A stretch of 64,000 nucleotides of DNA from an uncultured Chthonomonadales bacterium (GTDB lineage Bacteria; Armatimonadota; Chthonomonadetes; Chthonomonadales; CAJBBX01): NCBI GenBank assembly GCA_938005745.1, contig CALLMM010000045.1, forward strand, positions 1 to 64,000, written 5' to 3'. The notes under the pieces were generated by a model. It was not told the origin of the DNA and did no database searches. It was given only the letters and a program-made list of their open reading frames with translations. Of this stretch, positions 43,075 to 51,390 are shown one piece after another. Numbering within the stretch: the first letter of the stretch is position 1; every line of letters starts with the position of its first letter. Position numbers and translations under genes: made by a program.

Positions 43075-43083
43075 GAGCCGATC

Positions 43084-44322
43084 ATGACCTCTCCCCGCCG
43101 CCTGCGCCTCTACTTCTGCCTCTTTGCGCTGAGCGTCTGCAGCGTTCTGCTGGTGGCGGTCGGCTGCCGGCAGTCCGCGCCTCCGCCCGCCCCGCCTCCG
43201 CCGTCTCCCCCGACCTCCGAAGGAGCCGTCGCGCCGCAGGCGGCTCTGTGGGACGGAACGCGGATGCTGTCGGAGGCGGAAGCCGCTAACTATCTGGGCG
43301 ATCAGGCGTGCGTCCGCTGCCATGAGGGGATCTGCGAGAAGTACGCCGGCACGCGCCATGCGCGGACTCTGGCTCCGGTCACCGAACAGAGTCACGGCGA
43401 CATGTTCCGCAGCGGGCAGAAGGTGCACGATCCGGTGTTGAACTACACCTACCGACCGGCGGTGGAGAACGGCGTCTGCGTCATCCGGGGAGAGAGCGGC
43501 GGACGCAGCGCGGCGCTTCCCGCAGACTTCGCCTTTGGCAGCGGACGCAACGCCATCACCTTCCTCAGCCGGGAGCACCCCGACGCCTGGGTAGACCTGC
43601 GCATCAGCTACTACACGGCGCGCAAACGCTGGGACTTTACCCCCATGCAGAAGCCCGGCGACCGGGTCTTCGAGCGCGCCGCCGGGATCGTGCAGGCGGG
43701 CGAGCGGCTGGTCGCCTGCCTGCAGTGCCACGTCACCTATCTGCGGGCGGATGTCTTCGGCGCGCCGGATATCCAGCGTTCGCATCTGGGCATCGGCTGC
43801 GAACGCTGTCACGGATCGGGCAGGGAGCATGTCGAGACGGTCGAGAGAGCCGCAAAGGGCGAGCGAGTGCCCCATTTCGCCATCGAGAACCTCCGGAAAG
43901 CCACCCCCGAACGTATCAACCAGATATGCGGCGTCTGCCACCGAACGGAAGAGAACGCCAAACCCGGCGAGTTTAAAACGGAGAACGGGCTGGCGCGATT
44001 TCAGGGCGTCGCGCTGGCGCGCAGCCGCTGTTATCAGGTCAGCAAGACGCTCTCCTGCGTCTCCTGCCACGACCCGCACGCCGACTCCGATCCCGATCCG
44101 GCTTCCAACAACGCCCTCTGCCTGAAGTGCCACGAGTCGCCCGTCCCAAAGCCCCCGCAGCCCGATTCGCCCAACTTCGCGCAGAGCGGGACGGTCTGCC
44201 GCGTCAACCCGAAAAGCGGCTGTGTCGAGTGCCACATGCCGCATCAGACCATCGCAACCATTCCCCACGCGCAGTATCGCAACCACTGGATCAAGGTCTG
44301 GGAGCGGTCGCAGAGACGGTAA
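43084..44322 (+). CDS. seven-haem cytochrome c lipoprotein, module A (second)
   Basis: 412 residues. Lipobox VAVGC (Cys28) is followed by a Pro-rich linker and seven CxxCH sites: CVRCH, CLQCH, CERCH, CGVCH, CVSCH, CLKCH and CVECH. TRHARTL follows the first site, parallel to HHAHSL in the cytochrome at 39155, so the two are paralogues. Both probably move electrons in the periplasm. It is the last gene of module A; the module B promoter begins 100 bases later. Confidence 0.9.
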   Translation: MTSPRRLRLYFCLFALSVCSVLLVAVGCRQSAPPPAPPPPSPPTSEGAVAPQAALWDGTRMLSEAEAANYLGDQACVRCHEGICEKYAGTRHARTLAPVTEQSHGDMFRSGQKVHDPVLNYTYRPAVENGVCVIRGESGGRSAALPADFAFGSGRNAITFLSREHPDAWVDLRISYYTARKRWDFTPMQKPGDRVFERAAGIVQAGERLVACLQCHVTYLRADVFGAPDIQRSHLGIGCERCHGSGREHVETVERAAKGERVPHFAIENLRKATPERINQICGVCHRTEENAKPGEFKTENGLARFQGVALARSRCYQVSKTLSCVSCHDPHADSDPDPASNNALCLKCHESPVPKPPQPDSPNFAQSGTVCRVNPKSGCVECHMPHQTIATIPHAQYRNHWIKVWERSQRR

Positions 44323-44421
44323 CGCGCGTGCACCCGCAGCGCGGTTTCCCCTCTCTGCACAGATCAGATATTTAGCCTGGCTATATACTTAAAATTTTCT
44401 AATAATCTGGTAGTTTCTCCC

Positions 44422-44450
44422 TTGACAACCTGCCAGCCTCTCTCTATAAT
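44422..44450 (+). promoter_or_regulatory. perfect consensus sigma-70 promoter, module B
   Basis: TTGACA (44422-44427), 17 bases and TATAAT (44445-44450), a complete match to the consensus. The leader to ATG 44707 is about 250 bases, contains no credible gene and has AAGGAGG at 44688-44694. Gap 44323-44706 otherwise holds nothing I can name. Confidence 0.9.
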
Positions 44451-44706
44451 TGACTCAAATTCCTACATGATGCCGTTTCGTGATGGGATACGAGTATCAT
44501 GGAAGGCTGACAGAGCTGCGGAGCCGGCGTCGGCTGCCGCAGACTATCGGTACACCTGTAGATCAGAGCGTTGATACTGCTGTTCTCCTGCTGTTCTCCT
44601 GCTGTTCTTTCGCGGTGTGAAACTCCTGGCTTGTCTGTCCTCTCGATCCGGAGACCGTCTCCCGTTCGAGAGATCATTATACAACCTAAGGAGGGAACAA
44701 CAGGTT

Positions 44707-45561
44707 ATGAATCGTTCCAGAACACGCGACTCGGCTTTCACCCTGATCGAGCTGCTCGTCGTTATCGCTATTATTGCGATTCTTGCAGCCATCCTCTTCC
44801 CGGTCTTTGCGCAGGCGCGCGAACGTGCCCGCATGGTCTCCTGTCTGTCCAACATGAAGCAGCTCGGTCTTTCGCTGCGTATGTACTGCCAGGACTACGA
44901 CGAGACCCACGTCATGCCCCGCTTCCGCGACTTCGACTACGTTTGGAAAAACGCGGTCATCCCCTACATCAAGAATAAGCAGATCTTCGCCTGCCCGTCC
45001 AACCCCCGCTCCGTCCTGACGCCCGGCTCGCGCACCGACCCCAACTCTCCCAACGGACAGGGCGAGGGATGGTGGTTTGAGCCGGATCGGATCATGCCGA
45101 TCGGCTACGGCATGAACACGACCGACGTAACATGGGTACCGGCAAACTGGGTGGAGGATCCGGGCGTCTCCTCGTGGGTCAGCTTCCGACCCCTGCGCGA
45201 CGCCTTCCTGTCGCGTCCTGGCGACACCATCGCGATCGCGGAGAACACCTGGGGCGCTATAGACGTGCACGCCAAGTGGCCCTGGCTCGATCAGGAGGGC
45301 TGCAACGACAACATGCATGACGGTCTGTTCACGCACTTTGGCTCCTGGCCCCGCGGCAATCCCCCCGGACCGGCGAACTTCGTCTACTGGGACGGACATG
45401 CCAAGAGCAGCCGCTATAGCAGCGTCAGCTACCCCAACAACCGACCGGGAGAGGGGCACTGGATGTCTGACCGCGATCCGACTGCGGGGATCACCAGAGA
45501 CTTCGTCTACCCGTGGGGTTGGAACGTCGGACGGTTCACCGGACCCTGCCCGACCCTGTAG
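44707..45561 (+). CDS. DUF1559 prepilin-type protein, module B
   Basis: 284 residues from ATG 44707; an in-frame extension upstream is untranslated leader. [10 protein letters not shown] precedes [12 protein letters not shown], so residue -1 is Ala. [21 protein letters not shown] and YCQDYDE follow. Near the end, [15 protein letters not shown] carries the DG, but the spacing from the preceding His is longer than X9 because of an insertion (PRGNPPG). A hairpin (45604-45646) lies downstream. The first 79 bases of conserved coding sequence are identical to module A. Confidence 0.9.
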   Translation: MNRSRTRDSAFTLIELLVVIAIIAILAAILFPVFAQARERARMVSCLSNMKQLGLSLRMYCQDYDETHVMPRFRDFDYVWKNAVIPYIKNKQIFACPSNPRSVLTPGSRTDPNSPNGQGEGWWFEPDRIMPIGYGMNTTDVTWVPANWVEDPGVSSWVSFRPLRDAFLSRPGDTIAIAENTWGAIDVHAKWPWLDQEGCNDNMHDGLFTHFGSWPRGNPPGPANFVYWDGHAKSSRYSSVSYPNNRPGEGHWMSDRDPTAGITRDFVYPWGWNVGRFTGPCPTL

Positions 45562-45603
45562 GCACTGCTGAAGTTTCGGCGCGTAGATTGCGCCTGCTCG
45601 TCT

Positions 45604-45646
45604 GCGCCGATGCAGAGCGAACCTGGCAGAGCTTCTGCACCGGCGC
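45604..45646 (+). terminator. hairpin between pseudopilin and MKQK genes, module B
   Basis: GCGCC-GA-TGCAGAGC (45604 on) pairs with GCTTCTGCA-CC-GGCGC (ending 45646). There is no T run; it lies where the other modules also have hairpins. Confidence 0.5.
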
Positions 45647-45711
45647 AGCTATTCATGGATGAGCCTGTGCGCCTGACCGGGTCAGAGGCTCGATGTGGAG
45701 TTAAAACAATC

Positions 45712-45945
45712 ATGAAGCAGAAACTGCCTGTGCCCGTAGTGATCATCGTGATCGTCTGCGTTGTCGCCGTCGCCGGCGCCCTGCTCTACCGCAGCTACAC
45801 GGCGCCGACCGCCGACCCCAACGCAAAGTCCCAGCATGTACGTCCCCCGGACCCGATGATGAAGAAGCCTGACTTCAGCAACATGAGCAAAGAGCAGATT
45901 GAGAAGTTCAAGCAGGGTCCGATGGGCGGAGCCGCGCCCCGCTAG
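45712..45945 (+). CDS. small MKQK membrane protein, module B
   Basis: 77 residues. MKQKLPVPVVIIVIVC begins the single helix, which ends at GALLYRSYTA. The tail is Asp/Lys/Pro-rich (KKPDFSNMSKEQIEKFKQ) and ends GGAAPR. It is a paralogue of the proteins at 37450 and 55866. Just as in module A, it follows the pseudopilin and precedes the TPR gene (45 bases). Confidence 0.75.
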   Translation: MKQKLPVPVVIIVIVCVVAVAGALLYRSYTAPTADPNAKSQHVRPPDPMMKKPDFSNMSKEQIEKFKQGPMGGAAPR

Positions 45946-45990
45946 ACCGCATCCTCTTGCCAGTGTCCACGGAATCTGGTCATCCCCTGA

Positions 45991-47235
45991 ATGCCGATGA
46001 TACGTTCACACTTCGTTGAAAATATCCGCTGGCGACGCTGGATCACACGCCGCGCCGCCGCAGGGCTGATGGTCCTTGCGGCGGCTGCCGCATGGCTGGG
46101 CGTCCTCTTCTGGCAATCCCGCACTGAGCTGGAGACCCGGCTTCTGCGCGCCGGCATGGAGTACGCCCGGCAGGGACAGGCGAAGGCGGCGGAACGGGAG
46201 TGGCTCGCCGTCGTGCAGCGCAACCCCAACCATCGCGACGCCTGGGAGCTGCTGGGAGAGCTGTACTTCTCCGCGCAGATCTGGCCCAACGCCGCGCACG
46301 CCTTCCAGAACCTCCTGCGCGTCGCGCCGCAGACTCCGGCAGCGCACGCCCGCCTCGCCGCATCCCTGCTGTGTGCCGGCGATGAGCGCGGAGCCTACGA
46401 ACAGGCGAAGCGGGAGCTGGAGCGCAATCCGAACGACCTCTCCGCGCTGGCGATCTGCGTCTATGTGCTCTCCTACATGGGCGACGATAAGCAGCTGCTG
46501 GAGTACCTGCGCCGTCTGGAGCGGCTGCAGCCCGACGATCTGGAGTTTCTGACGATGCTTGCGGAGGTTCTTGCCTCCAAACGCCGCCATGAGGAGGCGC
46601 GCCCCATCCTCGATCACATCCTCCAGCTTGACCCGGAGAACGCGCAGGCGCTCGCCATGCGCGGCTTCGGCTGGTTCGATCAGAACCCCGATCCGAAGAG
46701 CTTCGCCCGCGCCGAAGCCGACCTCACTCGCGCCTTGCAGATCAATCCGCTGATGCCCTTCGCCCGCTACGGTCTGGGACGACTCTACCAGCGCGCCGGA
46801 CGCCACGAACGCGCCGTCTTCCAGCTGGAGCAGGCGGCGAAGCTCGTCCCCGATAAGTCGGATGTCTTCTTCGCGCTGGCATCCGCCTATCAGGCGGTCG
46901 GCAACGAGAAGAAGGCGGAGATGGCGCGCCGGCGCTTCCAGCAGCTGCGTTCCGACGCGGAGCGCGAAAGCCGGCTGGAGAAGCGATGCGCCGCAGATCC
47001 CTCTAACTTCGATCTGCATCTGGAGATGGGAGAGCTGACCCTGCGGCGGGGCGACGCCCGCAAAGCCCGCTACTACCTCAACCGCGCCGCTGCGCTCAAG
47101 CCGGACGACCCGCGTCCGCAGAAGGCGCTGGAGGAGTTTGAAAAGCGTTTCGGCGCGCTCAACGCACAGCGCTCCGTTCAGTCGCGCGTCATGCAGACCG
47201 CCCCGCGCACGCCGGCGTCGGCAGTTCAGCCATGA
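45991..47235 (+). CDS. membrane-anchored TPR protein, module B (first)
   Basis: 414 residues. One membrane helix (AAGLMVLAAAAAWLGVLF) is followed by about eight tetratricopeptide repeats, such as RDAWELLGELYFSAQIWPNA, AAHARLAASLLCAGDERGAY and ARYGLGRLYQRAGRHERAV. The C-terminus is Ser/Ala/Pro-rich. Probably a periplasmic scaffold. The stop overlaps the next start by 4 bases. Confidence 0.85.
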   Translation: MPMIRSHFVENIRWRRWITRRAAAGLMVLAAAAAWLGVLFWQSRTELETRLLRAGMEYARQGQAKAAEREWLAVVQRNPNHRDAWELLGELYFSAQIWPNAAHAFQNLLRVAPQTPAAHARLAASLLCAGDERGAYEQAKRELERNPNDLSALAICVYVLSYMGDDKQLLEYLRRLERLQPDDLEFLTMLAEVLASKRRHEEARPILDHILQLDPENAQALAMRGFGWFDQNPDPKSFARAEADLTRALQINPLMPFARYGLGRLYQRAGRHERAVFQLEQAAKLVPDKSDVFFALASAYQAVGNEKKAEMARRRFQQLRSDAERESRLEKRCAADPSNFDLHLEMGELTLRRGDARKARYYLNRAAALKPDDPRPQKALEEFEKRFGALNAQRSVQSRVMQTAPRTPASAVQP

Positions 47236-48395
47236 ACCGGCGGCTCCGCCTCGCGATGACGCCGGCGCTGATCGCCGCGCTGCTCCCGCTGCTGGCGTCC
47301 TGTGCGCCGCGCAAGCCCGCACAGCCTCCGTCTGCGCCGACAGATTCTGTCTCTGCCTCCCGCCGTCACTACGAACGCGGTCTGGAGCACGCGCGCGCCG
47401 GACGACCGGAGGAGGCGGCGCGCGCCTGGGAGACCGCCGTCGCCCTCGATCCGACCTTTGCGCCCGCCTACTTCGCCCTGGTGGATCAGGCGGTCGCCGC
47501 CGGCAATCTCCGCGCCGCGCTAGTGCGTCTGCGTACCCTGCGCGCCGCCAACCCCGCCGTCAAACATGTCGAGTGCGTCCAGTCCAGCCTGCTCTTTCAG
47601 AACGGGCAGACCCTGCAGGCGATGCGCGCGGCGCAAGAAGCCGTGCGGCGTGAGCCGGACTGCCCGCAAGCGCACAGCCTGTTGGGGATGACCCAACTTG
47701 CCTGCGGGCTGCGTCAGGAGGGTGTCGCCTCGCTGCGGACGGCGCACCGGCTCGCGCCTAGCGATGAGCCGATCGCCCTCACACTGGCGCAGAGCCTGGC
47801 GCAGACTGGACGCGCAGATGAGGCGATGCGGATCCTCCTCCCGCGCGCCCAGCGGCAAGACGCCTCCGTGCAGTCGCTCTATCTCTACGCCTGGATACTG
47901 TCGGAACGCGGCGACCGAAAGCCGCCGGCATACCAAGAGTCGCTGCAGCTGCTGGCGCGCGCGCTGCAGCAGGATCCCCGCCACCTCGCCAGCCGTACTC
48001 TGCAGGGGCTGCTGCTGGCGCGCATGGGACGGGATGTGCAGGCGCGCCCTCTGCTAGAGGAGAGCGTCCGCGCCAGCGCCACGCCGGAGAACCTGCGCGC
48101 GCTTGCCGGCATCTATGAACGCGCAAAAGATCGGCGCGCTCCCGCCCTGCGACGCCAAGCATCGGAGATGGAGGCGGACCGCAGGCAGATCATCGAAGCG
48201 CGGGCGCGCTATCTGCGACAGCCCGACGACCTGAACGCCGCCGTGAAACTTGCCCGCCTGGAGGCGGTTCATCGCAATCGCGGCGATGCGCTGGTGCTTC
48301 TGCAGGAGGCGCTGCGCCGATCGCCCGATCATCCGGAGGCGCTGGAGCTGTTCCATGCCCTGCGCGCCGCCTCCTCCGGGAGCGACATGCCATGA
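47232..48395 (+). CDS. TPR lipoprotein, module B (second)
   Basis: 387 residues. The signal ends LLASC, so it is lipid-anchored. Repeats such as SRRHYERGLEHARAGRPEEA, AYFALVDQAVAAGNLRAAL and QAHSLLGMTQLACGLRQEG run through the protein. The end (LVLLQEALRRSPDHPEALEL) is a final repeat. The stop overlaps the FG-GAP gene start by 4 bases, so all three genes of this unit are translationally coupled. Confidence 0.85.
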   Translation: MNRRLRLAMTPALIAALLPLLASCAPRKPAQPPSAPTDSVSASRRHYERGLEHARAGRPEEAARAWETAVALDPTFAPAYFALVDQAVAAGNLRAALVRLRTLRAANPAVKHVECVQSSLLFQNGQTLQAMRAAQEAVRREPDCPQAHSLLGMTQLACGLRQEGVASLRTAHRLAPSDEPIALTLAQSLAQTGRADEAMRILLPRAQRQDASVQSLYLYAWILSERGDRKPPAYQESLQLLARALQQDPRHLASRTLQGLLLARMGRDVQARPLLEESVRASATPENLRALAGIYERAKDRRAPALRRQASEMEADRRQIIEARARYLRQPDDLNAAVKLARLEAVHRNRGDALVLLQEALRRSPDHPEALELFHALRAASSGSDMP

Positions 48396-50134
48396 AACGG
48401 CTGCGCATCTGCCTTGCTCTGCTGATCCTGTGCGCCGCCGGCTGCCGTCCGCCTGTCGCCGACAAGCCCGACGCTAGCTCGCCTGCTCCCGCCGCCGAAC
48501 CGCTCTTTGTGGATGTCGCCGCGCAGGCAGGCGTCCGGTTCACGCACTCCGCCGGCGCGGAGGGGCGCTTCTACTTCATCGAAAGCACCCCCGCTGGCTG
48601 CGCGATGTTCGACTACGACAACGACGGATACCTCGACCTGCTGCTCCTGCAGTCGGGCCCCTCCCGCAAGCCGCCGCTGGACTCGCCCCGCCCGCACTGC
48701 GCCCTCTACCGCAATCAGGGCGACGGAACCTTTCGGGATGTAACCGCCGGCTCCGGGCTGGACCGCGACCTGGGCTATGCCCACGGCGTCGCGGTCGGCG
48801 ACTACGACAACGACGGCTTTGAAGACCTGTTTATCACCGCCTATCGGAGCAACCATCTCCTCCGCAACGTGCGCGGAACCGGACGCTTCACGGACGTAAC
48901 CGCAAAGATGGGGCTGGACCGAATCCACAGCACCGGCTACGCCACCTCCGCCGCCTTCGGCGACTACGACAACGACGGACGCCTTGACCTCTACGTCTGC
49001 TACTACTGCCCCTGGACGTGGGAGGTGGACAAGCCCTGCAAGGACGCCAACGGACGCCCCGACTACTGCACGCCGGAGCTGTACGACCCCGACACCGACC
49101 GCCTCTACCGCAACACAGGAACCCGCTTCGTGGATGTCAGCGAGCAGGCGGGCATTACGCGCGAGACCGGGCGCGGGCTGGCTGTCGCCTTCCTCGACTA
49201 CGACCGGGACGGCAGGCAGGATATCTTTGTCGCCAACGACCTGACCCCCAACTTCCTCTGGCATAATCGGGGCAACGGAACCTTCGTCAACGAGGCGCTG
49301 AAAGCCGGATGCGCATTCAGCGATGGGGGGATCGTCATGGCAGCGATGGGCGTCGGCGTCGCCGACTACAACCGCACCGGGCGCGACAGCCTCTACGTCA
49401 CCAACTTCTCCGGGCTTCCCAATGTCCTGTTCCAGAACATGGGAGAAGGCCTCTTCCACGACGCTACCTCCGACACAGGGCTGCATGCGCCGACCCTCAA
49501 CTTCTTGGCGTTTGGGTGCGAGTTTCTAGACTACGACAACGACGGCTGGACCGACCTATTGGCTTGCAACGGACATGTGCAGCTGCATGCAGAGACTAAG
49601 ATGGAGGGGGTTACCTACCGGCAGCGCAAACAGCTCTTTCGCAACCGGGAGGGCGCGCGCTTTGAGGAGATCGCCGATCTGCGGCAGCTAGGAGGCCTTG
49701 CGGAGCCGCATGTAGGGCGGGGGCTGGCGGTCGGGGACTTCGACAACGACGGAAGGGTAGATGCGCTCGCGCTCAACCAGAACGGACCGGCGCAGCTGCT
49801 GCACAACCAGACCCCTGACCGCCGCCGCTGGGTGATGTTCAAAGCGGTCGGAACGAAGAGCAACCGCAGCGGGCTGCACACGCGCTTCACGCTGACGGCG
49901 GGCGGAGCGCAGCAGAGCGCGGCGGTGCGCGCCGGCTCCTCCTACCTCTCCGCCAGCGATACGCGCGTCCACTTCGGACTGGGCGACGCCTCCGTCATAG
50001 ATACAGTGCAGATCCAGTGGCAGAGCGGACGCCGGGAGACCCTGCGCAATCTACCCGCCGACACTATCTATATCGTGACCGAAGGAAAAGGCGTTACCGG
50101 CAGACAGCCCGTGAACGGATCGTCCTCGCGTTAA
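48392..50134 (+). CDS. CRTAC1-like FG-GAP/ASPIC-UnbV lipoprotein, module B
   Basis: 580 residues. The signal ends CAAGC. FG-GAP loops DYDNDGYLDL, DYDNDGFEDL, DYDNDGRLDL, DYDRDGRQDI, DYDNDGWTDL and DFDNDGRVDA are visible; DYNRTGRDSL is degenerate at the same place as in the module A and C proteins. A central CKDANGRPDYC Cys pair is conserved. The ASPIC/UnbV end is GTKSNRSGLHTRFTLTA and QIQWQSGRRETL. Probably a calcium-dependent surface-binding lipoprotein. It overlaps the convergent DUF362 gene by 4 bases. Confidence 0.9.
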   Translation: MKRLRICLALLILCAAGCRPPVADKPDASSPAPAAEPLFVDVAAQAGVRFTHSAGAEGRFYFIESTPAGCAMFDYDNDGYLDLLLLQSGPSRKPPLDSPRPHCALYRNQGDGTFRDVTAGSGLDRDLGYAHGVAVGDYDNDGFEDLFITAYRSNHLLRNVRGTGRFTDVTAKMGLDRIHSTGYATSAAFGDYDNDGRLDLYVCYYCPWTWEVDKPCKDANGRPDYCTPELYDPDTDRLYRNTGTRFVDVSEQAGITRETGRGLAVAFLDYDRDGRQDIFVANDLTPNFLWHNRGNGTFVNEALKAGCAFSDGGIVMAAMGVGVADYNRTGRDSLYVTNFSGLPNVLFQNMGEGLFHDATSDTGLHAPTLNFLAFGCEFLDYDNDGWTDLLACNGHVQLHAETKMEGVTYRQRKQLFRNREGARFEEIADLRQLGGLAEPHVGRGLAVGDFDNDGRVDALALNQNGPAQLLHNQTPDRRRWVMFKAVGTKSNRSGLHTRFTLTAGGAQQSAAVRAGSSYLSASDTRVHFGLGDASVIDTVQIQWQSGRRETLRNLPADTIYIVTEGKGVTGRQPVNGSSSR

Positions 50135-51357
50135 CGGACGACCGACGCCCCGCACATGATTTCGGTGTCTACCCGGTACCAGTCCATCTGCTCGATCTCC
50201 TCTTCGGGAGGGAGGCAGCGCACGACAAACTGCGGGGCGGTGCGCCAGTCGCGCCCGCTGTCATGCTCCAGCTTCTGAATGGCGTGCATGTCCGGTCCGT
50301 CCCACAGCACCTCCCCGTCAATCAGAGCCAGATACCGCCCCCGATACCGCTCCGCATACTCTGCCTGATGCTCCCGGTAGCGGGCAACGCACTGCGCGCC
50401 CCGCTGAAGCTGTCCGTCGCGGTCGGTCGCGCCGCTGTAGCGGTGCACCTCAAACGGCGTCCGCACCTCCTCCGGCGCGGGACCGATCACCTCGATCCGA
50501 TCCGCCGCGAGCGGACCCAGCCCCGCCTGCTCCGCCAGCGCGATGGCGTTGCGCCGATAGAAGAAGGGATGTTCAGGATAGTCCGCCGACGGGTCTACCC
50601 CCATCACGCGCGCGCCGACGCTATCGGTGGCGACGATGTTGGTTCCCGCCAGAATGACGCCCGGTCGCAGCGCGCTCCCGTGCCACTCGCTCATGTTGGC
50701 GGCGACGATCCCGTCCACCACGTTCAGGCAGGGGCGCATCATGGCGGCAAGGTCGGTCAGGGCGCGGGGCAGGCGGATCAGCCGGTCGTGAAGATAGTTG
50801 CGGGGCGCGCCGTAGACGCGGGGAGGCGTCCAGCCGAAGAGGTTCTTGATACAGAGCGTAACGCCCATGCCGGTGTGCGCCTTCATCTTCGCCAGCGAGA
50901 TGAAGGCGTCCGCCTCCGCCAGATCGCGATGCAGGGTGTAGCGGCGCAGCAGGGCGTGCGGGGAGGGGTTTTCGACCTCCGTCATCTCGCCCTCGCCGAA
51001 GTCCACCAGGCGGATGTTGGGATAGGGAGCCAGCCGCTGCGGATAGCCCAGCCTCTCATAGAGTGCGTGACTGTCGCCGGAGGTCGTGGCGTCTCCCATC
51101 ACGATCTCGGCGTCGGTGGCGGCGCGGATGGCGCGCACCGCCCCCTCGACCACCGCCGGATCGGTCAACTCGGTCTGCTTGCCGTCGGTCAACACCAGAC
51201 GCGGGATCCCGGCGTTGATCTTGACCGCGATCTTGCGCGCATGGCGAAATCCGGCGGCGTAGTCGCCCAGCGCATAGATCGCCTCCTCTGTCCGGCGCAC
51301 CACCTCCGCGTCCGCCGCCGTAGACGCGCAGCGCACGATACTTACCTTCTCCCGCAT
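50131..51357 (-). CDS. DUF362 domain protein
   Basis: 408 residues with GAGGAGA before the ATG. KIAVKINAGIPRLVL, AEIVMGDATTSGDSHALYE, ADAFISLAKMKAHTGMGVTL and CIKNLFGW match DUF362, as does NIVATDSVGARVMG near the end. Many DUF362 proteins also carry ferredoxin sites; this one has no CxxCxxC set. Function unknown. Its last codons overlap the end of the convergent FG-GAP gene by 4 bases. It is the second gene after the metzincin gene (33 bases apart). Confidence 0.88.
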   Translation of the reverse strand: MREKVSIVRCASTAADAEVVRRTEEAIYALGDYAAGFRHARKIAVKINAGIPRLVLTDGKQTELTDPAVVEGAVRAIRAATDAEIVMGDATTSGDSHALYERLGYPQRLAPYPNIRLVDFGEGEMTEVENPSPHALLRRYTLHRDLAEADAFISLAKMKAHTGMGVTLCIKNLFGWTPPRVYGAPRNYLHDRLIRLPRALTDLAAMMRPCLNVVDGIVAANMSEWHGSALRPGVILAGTNIVATDSVGARVMGVDPSADYPEHPFFYRRNAIALAEQAGLGPLAADRIEVIGPAPEEVRTPFEVHRYSGATDRDGQLQRGAQCVARYREHQAEYAERYRGRYLALIDGEVLWDGPDMHAIQKLEHDSGRDWRTAPQFVVRCLPPEEEIEQMDWYRVDTEIMCGASVVR

Positions 51358-51390
51358 GACATCCGCTCTCCTCTTCCGGCTCTGCGCCGT

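Noticed and set aside
41995..44286. 763-codon minus-strand frame
   Set aside because: Covers the complement of the binding protein and second cytochrome genes; composition is typical of an antisense frame.
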